Below are positions 1 through 7,398 of a DNA stretch of 64,000 nucleotides, piece by piece. The stretch's first letter is position 1. Every line of letters begins with the position of its first letter. The translations under genes and the position numbers were made by a program. The stretch lies in assembly GCF_002160955.1 (NCBI RefSeq), contig NZ_NFLN01000002.1:268994-332993 (forward strand), read 5' to 3'. Under the pieces are notes generated by a model. It did not search any database. It was not told where the DNA came from and saw nothing but the letters and a program-made list of their open reading frames with translations. The stretch comes from Gemmiger sp. An120 (GTDB lineage Bacteria; Bacillota; Clostridia; Oscillospirales; Ruminococcaceae).

Positions 1-900
1 AAAGTAACGCCGAAATTCCCGGCCGATCAGCGCCCGCATATGTCCACTGGAATGCTGGCGGGTCAGTCTGTAATCAAAACGGGCGCGGTGACTGGCCAAC
101 AAGGTTAAGATTGCCGCATACTGCCGGCTGATCAGCCAGGCAATCAGCAGGAACGGAAGGACGCATACCGCTGCCAGCGCCGCCAGAGAAGCATCCTGCA
201 ATTTCAAAGCTTCGGTAAACCAAAGGAAAGGCCGCATAGGCCAGGATGTAAAGAAGGCGCTTTGCATCTGGAACATCTGTCCCTGCAGGGAAAACGATCC
301 GGCAAAAATGCCCGCCAGCAACAACAGATACAGCAGATTGTTGATCAGCGCCTTGTGACTGAAGCGGGCGGAGATGAGGGCCAGCACAAAACCGGCAGCC
401 ATAGCCAAAACGCAAGGGAGAAACGCCAGCAGCAGGACACTGATCGGTAGGGCAATAAAGGCAGCCGGTGTGCAGCCGCCCTGCAGCATCCACGCCAGCC
501 ACACGGGCAGCATCCAGACCCCCAGAAGGAACAGGTTTTCCAGATATAGCGCCAACACGCGGGACAGAACCAGTTGCAGCGGCGAGACCGGCCAGGAGAG
601 GGCCAGATCCATATCCCGCGTACTGAACAGGATCCCCTGCGCCCCGAACAGGCTGAATGCCGCGCACAGAATAACCGCCAGCAGCGACATAAGCATCGGC
701 AGCATATCCACCATTCCCTGCTGTGCCAGCATAGTGGAGAAACTGAAGCTGTAGGTAGCGGAAAGCATCAGCATCAGACCACCCGCCAGCGCCAGAACAC
801 CAGCGCCGGAGATGCGGCGTTTTCGGTTTCCGCCCGCCAGATTCATGGCGTACAGCATCCCCCAGAAGCTGACCTTGAGGAGCGCGCCGAATTTACGCAT
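1..900 (-). CDS. ABC-2 type exporter permease, 3' part missing
   Basis: The reading frame opens at an ATG at 900 and stays open to the left edge, giving 300 codons without a stop, so the C-terminus lies outside the window. The product begins MRKFGALLKVSFWG and has several long hydrophobic stretches typical of an integral membrane exporter subunit, including one rich in Leu/Ala/Met just after the basic N-terminus. It overlaps the end of the ATPase gene by 8 bases, which indicates translational coupling and an ABC exporter pair. The substrate is not visible. The membrane-subunit role is inferred from hydrophobicity and neighbour. Confidence 0.8.
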   Translation of the reverse strand, partial: MRKFGALLKVSFWGMLYAMNLAGGNRKRRISGAGVLALAGGLMLMLSATYSFSFSTMLAQQGMVDMLPMLMSLLAVILCAAFSLFGAQGILFSTRDMDLALSWPVSPLQLVLSRVLALYLENLFLLGVWMLPVWLAWMLQGGCTPAAFIALPISVLLLAFLPCVLAMAAGFVLALISARFSHKALINNLLYLLLLAGIFAGSFSLQGQMFQMQSAFFTSWPMRPFLWFTEALKLQDASLAALAAVCVLPFLLIAWLISRQYAAILTLLASHRARFDYRLTRQHSSGHMRALIGREFRRYF

Positions 901-1618
901 GGTCGGCACCTCCCGCTGTCTGGCGCAGGAAAACATCCTCCAGGGATTCCCCGGCCACGACCTCTTCCATGGTACCGTACCGGATCAGTTTGCCCTCTTG
1001 GATGATAGCCACCTTGTGGCAAAGCTTCTGCGCTACCTCCAGCACGTGGGTGGAGAAAAACACCGCTCCGCCCTGGGCGCACAGCTGGGCCAGGTATCCC
1101 TTGAGAAGATGGGATGCCTGTGGATCCAGACCTACAAACGGCTCATCCAGAATCAGCAGTTTTGGCTTGCGAATCAAGGCGCTGATCAGGGCCAGTTTTT
1201 GTTTCATGCCATGCGAATAACTTCCGATGGGGCTGCCCAGTGCCTCCGTAAGCTGAAAATCATCGCCATACCGGGCAATCCGCCGGGTGCGGTCGTCCCC
1301 TGGAATATCGTACAGATCCGCGATAAAGTTCAGATAGTCGATTCCCTTCATATAGTCGTAGAGATCCGGATTATCCGGCAGAAAGGCCATAACCTTCTTG
1401 GCGCCCACCGGATCGGTATGCAGGTCTTTCCCGTCCACCCGGATGGTTCCCTCTGTGTAGGACATCACACCGGCCACCGCACGCAGGGTCGTGGTTTTAC
1501 CCGCACCGTTATGCCCGATAAAGCCGCAAATCTCCCCCGCATGAACGACCAGATTCAGATCGTCTACGGCACGTTTGCCGCCGGGATAGGTTTTGGAAAA
1601 GTGTTCAATCGAAAGCAT
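893..1618 (-). CDS. ABC transporter ATP-binding protein (exporter type)
   Basis: 241-residue nucleotide-binding subunit on the cytoplasmic side of an ABC-2 exporter. Walker A is GHNGAGKTT (residues 35-43), the signature is SHGMKQ (about 135-140), Walker B is LLILDEP (about 154-160), followed by a D-loop and the switch His in STHVLE. The length fits single-domain exporter ATPases (CcmA/YtrB-like). The start ATG at 1618 is preceded by a GGAGG-like site. The gene is followed with an 8-base overlap by the permease. The substrate is unknown; drug, peptide or sodium export are all possible. Confidence 0.92.
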   Translation of the reverse strand: MLSIEHFSKTYPGGKRAVDDLNLVVHAGEICGFIGHNGAGKTTTLRAVAGVMSYTEGTIRVDGKDLHTDPVGAKKVMAFLPDNPDLYDYMKGIDYLNFIADLYDIPGDDRTRRIARYGDDFQLTEALGSPIGSYSHGMKQKLALISALIRKPKLLILDEPFVGLDPQASHLLKGYLAQLCAQGGAVFFSTHVLEVAQKLCHKVAIIQEGKLIRYGTMEEVVAGESLEDVFLRQTAGGADHA

Positions 1619-1675
1619 CGCTTGTTTCCTCCTGACCGGCCGCCCTGTCCGGGAACGGGCTGACTTTCTTGCCCT

Positions 1676-1706
1676 ATTTTACACCTTCCACCCGGGGGAA
1701 TGTCAA
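1676..1706 (-). promoter_or_regulatory. Probable sigma-A promoter for the ABC exporter pair
   Basis: Read on the minus strand there is a perfect -35 TTGACA (1701-1706). A -10 TGTAAA follows at 17 bases, or TAAAAT at 19 bases. It lies about 60-90 bases upstream of the ATPase start. Confidence 0.5.
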
Positions 1707-1722
1707 TACTTTTCTGCAAATT

Positions 1723-1759
1723 AAAACGGGCAGACCGTATTCCGCAGTCTGCCCGTTTT
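1723..1759. terminator. Terminator hairpin after lysA
   Basis: A 13-base perfect stem (AAAACGGGCAGAC with GTCTGCCCGTTTT) around an 11-base loop, ending in T-rich sequence on the minus strand. It directly follows the lysA stop. Confidence 0.85.
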
Positions 1760-1761
1760 GC

Positions 1762-3021
1762 TCATTTTTTAAAGAACGGCGTAAAGTCAAAGGTTGCAAA
1801 ATAATCTTCCGGCGTTTCGGCGCGGCGGATCAGCTTGTGGGAACCATCCTCCCGCAGCAGCACTTCAGCGCTGCGCAGCTTGCCGTTATAGTTGTATCCC
1901 ATAGAGAATCCATGTGCCCCGGTATCGTGCAGCACCAGAATGTCACCGATCTGGATTTCTGGCAGCATGCGGTCAATGGCAAACTTATCATTGTTCTCGC
2001 ACAGGCCGCCGGTTACATCATATCGATGGTCACAGGGCGCGTTTTCCTTGCCGAGGACCGTAATGTGATGATAGGAACCATACATGGCAGGACGCATCAG
2101 GTTAGCAGCACAGGCATCCAGACCAATGTAATCTTTGTAGGTGTGTTTTTCATGCAGCACAGTGCTTACCAGGTGCCCGTAAGGCGCCAGCATGAACCGG
2201 CCCAGCTCGGTGAAGATTGCTACATCACCCATACCAGCGGGAACCAGAATCTCTTCAAACTTCCGGCGCACACCCTCTCCGATAACCATGATATCGTTGG
2301 CGGGCTGTTCCGGACGATAGTCCACCCCTACACCACCGGACAGGTTGATAAAGCTGATGTGCGCCCCGGTGGCTTCTTTCAAACGAACTGCCAGTTCAAA
2401 CAGGATGCCGGCCAAAGTCGGGTAATACTCATTGCTGACCGTATTGCTGGCCAGGAATGCATGGATACCGAAATGCCGGGCCCCCTTGGCCATCAGCTTT
2501 TTATAGGCATCCACCATCTGCTGCTCGGTCATGCCGTATTTGGCCTCGCCGGGGTTGTCCATAATATCGTTGCCCATGGAGAATACACCGCCCGGATTAT
2601 ACCGGCAGCAGATCGTTTCCGGAATACCGGCCACCCGCTCCAGAAACTCCACATGGGTGTAGTCGTCCAGATTGATATAGGCACCCAGGCGGGCGGCAAG
2701 CTGCATGTCCTCCACAGGGGTTACATTGGAGGAAAACATGGTGTCCTGCCCGGAAAAGCCGCAGGCTTCCGCCAGCATCAGCTCGGTGTAGGACGAGCAG
2801 TCAACCCCACAGCCTTCTTCCTGCAGAATTTTCAGAATATAGGGATTGGGAGTCGCCTTAACGGCAAAGTATTCCTTGTATCCCTTATTCCAGGCAAACG
2901 CTTTGTTCAGCAGGCGGGCATTTTCCCGGATGCCCTTTTCGTCATAAATATGAAACGGAGTCGGTACGTCAGCAATAATGCGCTGCGCCTGCTCCAGCGT
3001 GATAAACGGTTTCTTTTCCAT
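1762..3021 (-). CDS. lysA: Diaminopimelate decarboxylase
   Basis: 419-residue fold-type III PLP decarboxylase that converts meso-diaminopimelate to L-lysine, the last step of lysine synthesis. The PLP lysine is K55 in YFAVKATPNP. The Gly-rich phosphate loop is seen in LSGGVGVDY, and the C-terminal CENND and DTGAHG motifs match the CExxD and D(T)GAY regions of the family. The ATG at 3021 follows a GGGAAG site. The gene stands alone between its own promoter and terminator. A related decarboxylase such as carboxynorspermidine decarboxylase is less likely given the motifs and length. Confidence 0.88.
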   Translation of the reverse strand: MEKKPFITLEQAQRIIADVPTPFHIYDEKGIRENARLLNKAFAWNKGYKEYFAVKATPNPYILKILQEEGCGVDCSSYTELMLAEACGFSGQDTMFSSNVTPVEDMQLAARLGAYINLDDYTHVEFLERVAGIPETICCRYNPGGVFSMGNDIMDNPGEAKYGMTEQQMVDAYKKLMAKGARHFGIHAFLASNTVSNEYYPTLAGILFELAVRLKEATGAHISFINLSGGVGVDYRPEQPANDIMVIGEGVRRKFEEILVPAGMGDVAIFTELGRFMLAPYGHLVSTVLHEKHTYKDYIGLDACAANLMRPAMYGSYHHITVLGKENAPCDHRYDVTGGLCENNDKFAIDRMLPEIQIGDILVLHDTGAHGFSMGYNYNGKLRSAEVLLREDGSHKLIRRAETPEDYFATFDFTPFFKK

Positions 3022-3079
3022 ACGGATCTTCCCTTTCTTGCCCTCAATTCCGGGCGTTCAAACTTTCCCGATAGTTTGT

Positions 3080-3108
3080 ATTATAGGGCAAAAAACGGCG
3101 GGGGGCAA
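3080..3108 (-). promoter_or_regulatory. sigma-A promoter of lysA
   Basis: On the minus strand: -35 TTGCCC (3103-3108), 17-base spacer, perfect -10 TATAAT (3080-3085), about 60 bases upstream of the lysA start. Confidence 0.7.
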
Positions 3109-3232
3109 TGGAAAATGCAAAAAAATCTGTATCTTTTTTCATTTGCAAAACGGAAAGCCATTTGCTGCTCCCGTACTTTTAACCATAACGGAATGACAAA
3201 ACAGCCCCGTAGAAAAAATCCGGCAAAAATAT

Positions 3233-3247
3233 AGTACAAGTTGTACT
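3233..3247. promoter_or_regulatory. Perfect 15-base palindrome, candidate operator
   Basis: AGTACAA-G-TTGTACT is a perfect 7+1+7 inverted repeat in the lysA/glycosyltransferase intergenic region. It is short and its function is unproven; a dimeric regulator site is the simplest reading. Confidence 0.3.
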
Positions 3248-3441
3248 TGTTGCACAAGAAATTGGGTTCAAAATGGGGTTTACAAAGATTTTCAGGTTAA
3301 AAGCGGGAAAAGCGTTTGTAAATCTTTTGAAAGTGCTGAAAACAAATCCTTTGCTTTGTCGTATATAAGACTGTACGAAAAAAGCCGGCAAGACACGTTC
3401 GCAGCCGGACCGCGCGAAACGTGCTGACAGGAGGCATAAGT

Positions 3442-4458
3442 ATGAAATTACTGACCTTTGCGGTGCCCTGCTACAATTCACAGGACTACATGGCCCGCTG
3501 TGTGGATACATTGCTCACCGGCGGTGACCGGGTTGAGATCATTCTGGTGGACGATGGTTCCACGGATAATACCGGTGCCATTGCCGATCGGTATGCGGAA
3601 GAGCATCCGGATATTGTTAAGGTAATCCACCAACCCAACCAGGGACATGGGGCCGGTGTGAACGCCGGGCTGGACAATGCGACGGGATTATATTATAAGG
3701 TGGTCGACTCGGACGACTGGCTGGATACCGGAAGCCTGGAGCGGCTTCTGGATCAGTTGGAAGCATGGCACCACGCCGAGACCCGCGTAGATATGGTGGT
3801 ATGCAACTATGTATACGATCATCTGCATGAGGGCAAGCAAAGCTCCATGGGCTACCGGAATATTTTCCCTGCCGGCAAGATCTGCGGCTGGGAAGATACG
3901 GGCCGGTTCGGGCCGTCCCAATACCTGATCATGCATGCACTGATTTTCCGTACCCAGCTACTGCGCGACAGCGGCGTGCGCCTGCCTGTCCATACCTTTT
4001 ATGTGGACAACCTCTTTGCGTACAAGCCGCTCCCTCTGGTGGAAACCATCTGCTATCTGGATATGGACCTGTATCACTATTTTCTGGGACGGGACGACCA
4101 GTCGGTAAATGAAAGTGTGCTGATGCGCCGGATTGACCAGCAGATCAAGGTGAACAAGCTGGTGGCCGAAAGTGTGGATCTGAAAACGGTACGCAGTCCC
4201 AAACTGGCGCGCTACATGACCCGCAATGTTTCCATCATGACCTCGATTTCCTCAATTCACCTGCTTCTGATCGGCACACCGGAGGCACTGGAAAAGCGCC
4301 GGGAACTGTGGGAATATATGGACCGGTTGGATCCAACCTTGTACAAAAAGCTGCGCTACCATTGTCTGAGCGGCTTTACCTATCTGCCGGGAAGCTTTGG
4401 CCGGTGGCTTACCCTGACTGGTTACCGTCTGGCGCGCCGCGTAGTGCAGTTCCAATGA
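3442..4458 (+). CDS. Family 2 glycosyltransferase
   Basis: 338-residue GT-A fold transferase. The nucleotide-binding core DDGSTD starts at D37 and the metal-binding DSDDW is at 89-93, both in the usual N-terminal positions for GT2. The C-terminal half is less typical and has no obvious membrane segments, so it is probably cytosolic or peripheral. I chose the ATG at 3442 because AGGAGG at 3429-3434 sits 7 bases before it. The gene is followed after 13 bases by the papain-like gene and then the flippase-like gene. This suggests an envelope glycoconjugate pathway; donor and acceptor are unknown. Confidence 0.9.
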   Translation: MKLLTFAVPCYNSQDYMARCVDTLLTGGDRVEIILVDDGSTDNTGAIADRYAEEHPDIVKVIHQPNQGHGAGVNAGLDNATGLYYKVVDSDDWLDTGSLERLLDQLEAWHHAETRVDMVVCNYVYDHLHEGKQSSMGYRNIFPAGKICGWEDTGRFGPSQYLIMHALIFRTQLLRDSGVRLPVHTFYVDNLFAYKPLPLVETICYLDMDLYHYFLGRDDQSVNESVLMRRIDQQIKVNKLVAESVDLKTVRSPKLARYMTRNVSIMTSISSIHLLLIGTPEALEKRRELWEYMDRLDPTLYKKLRYHCLSGFTYLPGSFGRWLTLTGYRLARRVVQFQ

Positions 4459-4471
4459 GGAGGAACCCTGT

Positions 4472-5038
4472 ATGGAAAACCTGTATTTTGTGCTTGTGAG
4501 CACACCGGGCCTGTTCGCCAGCATCATACGGCAGGTAACCGGCATTGAATACTGCCACGTGGCGCTGGCTTTCGACCCGGATCTTCACGAAACCTACAGC
4601 GTGGGACGGCGCGTCCCCTCGGTGCCGGTTATTGCCGGCTTTGTGCAGGAAGACGCACACCGCATTCTGCAGGTCTTTCCTACGGCCAGCTATCGGGTGG
4701 TCAGCTATCCCTGTTCGGCTGAATTCAAGGATCGTTTGCGCCGGGAACTGCGCCGGTGCTGGCAGCGCCGTTTTCATTTTCACTATTGTGTCCTGGGGCT
4801 TCCGTTTATTCTGATGGGGCGGCCCTTTTACCAAAAAAACCATTTTACCTGCAGTTCGTTTTTGGCCCGTGTACTGAGCAAAAACGGCATGCATTTATTC
4901 AGCAAGCATTTTTCCCTGGTAACCCCCCGCGATTTCTACGAGCTGCCCGGAACACGACTGGTATATGAAGGCTCATTGGCGGGATATATTGGCCGCCAGC
5001 CGCTGCTATATGAAAAGAGGCGTGTCTATGAAGCGTAA
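4472..5038 (+). CDS. Putative circularly permuted NlpC/P60 (YiiX/YaeF-like) papain-fold protein
   Basis: 188 residues with no signal peptide. An early His in YCHVALAF (H29) and a later Cys in TCSSFLARVL (C127) have the order and context seen in permuted papain-like amidases, where His precedes Cys. In that family the enzymes act on amide or acyl bonds of lipids or peptidoglycan-type substrates. The assignment rests on motif reading only. Position between a glycosyltransferase and a lipid flippase-like protein points to an envelope lipid or glycolipid substrate. The stop overlaps the next start by 11 bases. Confidence 0.55.
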   Translation: MENLYFVLVSTPGLFASIIRQVTGIEYCHVALAFDPDLHETYSVGRRVPSVPVIAGFVQEDAHRILQVFPTASYRVVSYPCSAEFKDRLRRELRRCWQRRFHFHYCVLGLPFILMGRPFYQKNHFTCSSFLARVLSKNGMHLFSKHFSLVTPRDFYELPGTRLVYEGSLAGYIGRQPLLYEKRRVYEA

Positions 5039-6089
5039 ATATTGGGGCAGCGTTCTGTTTCTGATAGTTTTGATCGCCGCCACCACCTTTGTGTTGCTCA
5101 AATCCAACGATATGCGGGCGGTGCTGGCGGCTATTGCCGCGGTGAAGCTGACATGGCTGGCACCTGGTATTCTGGCCGCGCTGCTGTTTGTCGCGGGCGA
5201 GGGCATGATTATCTGGTATCTGCTGCGCGCACTGAATATCCCGGTACACCCGCCCCAGTGCATCCGTTGGTCATTTGTCGGGTTCTTCTTTTCGGCCATC
5301 ACCCCTTCTGCTACCGGCGGCCAGCCGGCGCAGATATACTATATGAAGCGGGAAGGCGTCCGCATTGCCGACAGCACACCGGTTCTTATGGTAGTGGCCG
5401 TACTCTACAAATTTGTGCTGGTTGTGCTGGGCCTTGCCCTGATTGCCGCCGCCGGAAATATCCTGCGCGGCGCATTCGGCGGCCTGCTCTGGCTATATTA
5501 CCTGGGGCTCGGACTGAACATATTGCTGGTGGGCTTTCTGGTGTTTGTTATGGTAAGCCCCGGCTGCTCGCGCCGGATTGTGAGCGGACTGGAACATCTT
5601 CTGGAAAAGCTACACCTGCTCAAGCCCTCTCCCGCCCGTCATGAAAAGCTGATGGGCACCGTGGCGGAATACCAAAATGTAGTGCGGTATTTTCGCGGCC
5701 ATCCCGGCTGTATTTTGACCGCCGTGGGGATGACATTTCTGCAGCGCGGCACCTTGTTTATTCTGACCTGGTTCATTTATTGCGGCCTCGGTCTGCGTGG
5801 GTCAGACCTGCTGACCGTACTGGTTCTGCAGGCTTCGGTCTACATCGCGGTGGACATGCTGCCGCTTCCCGGTTCGGTGGGAGCGAATGAGCTTGTGTAT
5901 TCCACTGTATTTGCCGCTGTCTTTCCCGGGCAATATCTGGCTGCCTCGCTGTGTATCAACCGGGGTGTCAGCTTTTATTTGGTTTTGCTCGTCAGCGCCG
6001 TGGCGCTGGGCATCAGCCAGCTCATGCTGCGCCGGGCTGCCCCGCTGGCTGCGAAACTGTCCGAAAAAAAGCATCAAAAGCATGCATGA
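5028..6089 (+). CDS. Flippase-like membrane protein (lysylphosphatidylglycerol synthase TM domain family, PF03706-type)
   Basis: 353-residue polytopic membrane protein with about eight hydrophobic segments. The family signature region is visible: SATGGQPAQIYYMKREG in the middle, and P-GSVGANELVY near residue 285. This is the MprF membrane-domain/AglD-like fold, proposed to flip or bind lipids. It lacks the soluble aminoacyl-transferase half of MprF. The ATG at 5028 lies inside the preceding gene (11-base overlap), indicating coupling. It is the last gene of the operon, followed by a strong terminator. Confidence 0.85.
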   Translation: MKRKYWGSVLFLIVLIAATTFVLLKSNDMRAVLAAIAAVKLTWLAPGILAALLFVAGEGMIIWYLLRALNIPVHPPQCIRWSFVGFFFSAITPSATGGQPAQIYYMKREGVRIADSTPVLMVVAVLYKFVLVVLGLALIAAAGNILRGAFGGLLWLYYLGLGLNILLVGFLVFVMVSPGCSRRIVSGLEHLLEKLHLLKPSPARHEKLMGTVAEYQNVVRYFRGHPGCILTAVGMTFLQRGTLFILTWFIYCGLGLRGSDLLTVLVLQASVYIAVDMLPLPGSVGANELVYSTVFAAVFPGQYLAASLCINRGVSFYLVLLVSAVALGISQLMLRRAAPLAAKLSEKKHQKHA

Positions 6090-6101
6090 CAAAATTTGTA
6101 A

Positions 6102-6142
6102 AAAGCAAAGAGCCTGCCGTTTCCCGGCAGGCTCTTTGCTTT
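6102..6142. terminator. Bidirectional terminator
   Basis: A long hairpin of AAAGCAAAGAGCCTGCCG and its complement around a short loop, with A and T runs on the outer sides. It lies between the converging flippase-like gene and deoC, so it can serve both. Confidence 0.88.
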
Positions 6143-6159
6143 ACAGGCAGTTTTGAAAA

Positions 6160-6825
6160 TCAATACGCTTCGCCGCCCTGTGCGCCTTCCATGATCTGCA
6201 CACCGTTGCTGGTACCCAGGCGGGCGCAGCCCATATCCACGTACATCTGGGCATCCTTGGTAGTGCGGATACCACCGGAGGCTTTCATCTTGGCGGGCTT
6301 CTTCAGATACTTCTTGAACAGCTCAATGTCATGGGGCTCAGCGCCGCGGGAGCCATAACCGGTGCTGGTCTTGATAAAGTCCGCACCGGTATCCTCTACA
6401 ATACGGCACATGGCAGCAATCTGTTCTTCATTCAGATAGCAGGTCTCAATAATCACCTTGAGCAGCGCGCCGCGGCTGTGGCAGGCCTCCACAAGAGCCG
6501 CTACTTCCGCCTGTACATAGGCTTCGTCGCCGTCCAGAAGGCGTCCCACATTGATGACCATGTCGATCTCATCCGCGCCGTCGGCAAGTGCGCCTTCCGC
6601 TTCGGCCACCTTGATGGCGGTGGTGTGGGTACCGAACGGGAACCCGATCACACTACAGGTCTTGACGCCGCTGCCGGCCAGCGCTTCATGGACAAGCGCC
6701 ACGTTGCAGGGGTTTACGCAGACAGAAGCGAACTGATACTGCCGGGCCTCACTGCATACACGCAGGATGTCTTCTTTCTTGGCAAAGGGTTTCAAGTAGG
6801 TGTGGTCGATATACTGATTCAGCAT
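6160..6825 (-). CDS. deoC: Deoxyribose-phosphate aldolase
   Basis: 221-residue class I aldolase that cleaves 2-deoxyribose-5-phosphate to glyceraldehyde-3-phosphate and acetaldehyde in deoxynucleoside catabolism. The Schiff-base lysine is K152 in IKTSTGYG, with D88 in ADEIDMV and K181 in MKASGGIRT completing the catalytic set. The ATG at 6825 has AAGGAG 8 bases upstream; a longer upstream frame lacks such a site. The gene is about 10 kb from the nucleoside cluster later in this window and likely supplies the next step after phosphorolysis. Confidence 0.95.
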   Translation of the reverse strand: MLNQYIDHTYLKPFAKKEDILRVCSEARQYQFASVCVNPCNVALVHEALAGSGVKTCSVIGFPFGTHTTAIKVAEAEGALADGADEIDMVINVGRLLDGDEAYVQAEVAALVEACHSRGALLKVIIETCYLNEEQIAAMCRIVEDTGADFIKTSTGYGSRGAEPHDIELFKKYLKKPAKMKASGGIRTTKDAQMYVDMGCARLGTSNGVQIMEGAQGGEAY

Positions 6826-6864
6826 AACAGATTCTCCTTGTTTACAGTTCATGGTCGTATATAT

Positions 6865-6893
6865 AGCGTACCGCCCCGGCGGCATTCGGTCAA
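6865..6893 (-). promoter_or_regulatory. Candidate promoter of deoC
   Basis: Minus strand -35 TTGACC (6888-6893), 17-base spacer, -10 TACGCT (6865-6870). The -10 is a weak match. Confidence 0.4.
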
Positions 6894-6911
6894 GCGTTTT
6901 TGCGGATTTTG

Positions 6912-6940
6912 TTGGCGAATTGTCGGATTTCTGCTACAAT
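6912..6940 (+). promoter_or_regulatory. Candidate promoter of the 6978 gene
   Basis: -35 TTGGCG (6912-6917), 17-base spacer, -10 TACAAT (6935-6940), about 37 bases before the ATG at 6978. Confidence 0.5.
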
Positions 6941-6977
6941 ATACCCAAATGAACTGTACAAAACAGGGGGGCGAAGT

Positions 6978-7364
6978 ATGAGCAGCTTGAGCCGGTTTAT
7001 TCCGGAAGGATTTTGTGCACGGCGCTATGAAAAGGAATACGTAAGCAAATATCGGGATCTTCTTACCATTTATACCGATGGCGCAGCGGTATTTTCCCGT
7101 TACTGTTACGGGGAGGCTGCCTGTCTTGTAATGGAAGTTCGGGGCCGTGATGCCGGTGAAGAAGGTCTGATCTGGGAAGCAGTTCCAAGCTGGGCCGCCA
7201 AGGATCCGCCCCTTCCCTGCCATCTTACCAAAGAGGAAAACGGAGTTCTTTGGTTTGATGGGAGCCGCCTGAAATGGGAGTTTCTGGAGGATCTGAAAAC
7301 CGACAAGGAGCACGGCTATTCCCGCACACGGCTGTTATTGAAAAAGCTGTTTGCGAAACGCTAG
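6978..7364 (+). CDS. Hypothetical protein, 128 residues
   Basis: I do not recognise this family. The product starts MSSLSRFIPEGFCARR and is a small soluble protein with mixed composition, several aromatic residues and a basic C-terminal end (LLLKKLFAKR). It has no signal peptide or membrane segment. The ATG at 6978 has a G-rich site (GGGGGG) about 7 bases upstream and a plausible promoter. It is a single-gene unit with its own terminator. Confidence 0.7.
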   Translation: MSSLSRFIPEGFCARRYEKEYVSKYRDLLTIYTDGAAVFSRYCYGEAACLVMEVRGRDAGEEGLIWEAVPSWAAKDPPLPCHLTKEENGVLWFDGSRLKWEFLEDLKTDKEHGYSRTRLLLKKLFAKR

Positions 7365-7366
7365 GC

Positions 7367-7395
7367 AAAAAGGCAGCCTCTGCAGGCTGCCTTTT
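7367..7395. terminator. Bidirectional terminator
   Basis: Stem AAAGGCAGCCT / AGGCTGCCTTT around a tiny loop, with A and T runs outside. It lies between the converging 6978 gene and the carboxypeptidase gene. Confidence 0.85.
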
Positions 7396-7398
7396 GAT

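Larger units (their letters stand above)
3022..3441. other. Divergent intergenic region, 420 bases
   Basis: The longest stretch without a gene. It holds the lysA promoter on the minus strand and a 15-base palindrome at 3233-3247. It then becomes AT-rich leader sequence before the glycosyltransferase gene. Possible -10-like TATA sequence lies near 3362, but I could not pair it with a convincing -35. No conserved small ORF or structured RNA was recognised. Confidence 0.6.

Noticed and set aside
74..667. A 197-codon minus-strand frame at the left edge
   Set aside because: It is out of frame with the true permease, whose own frame is open from 900 to the edge and is hydrophobic.
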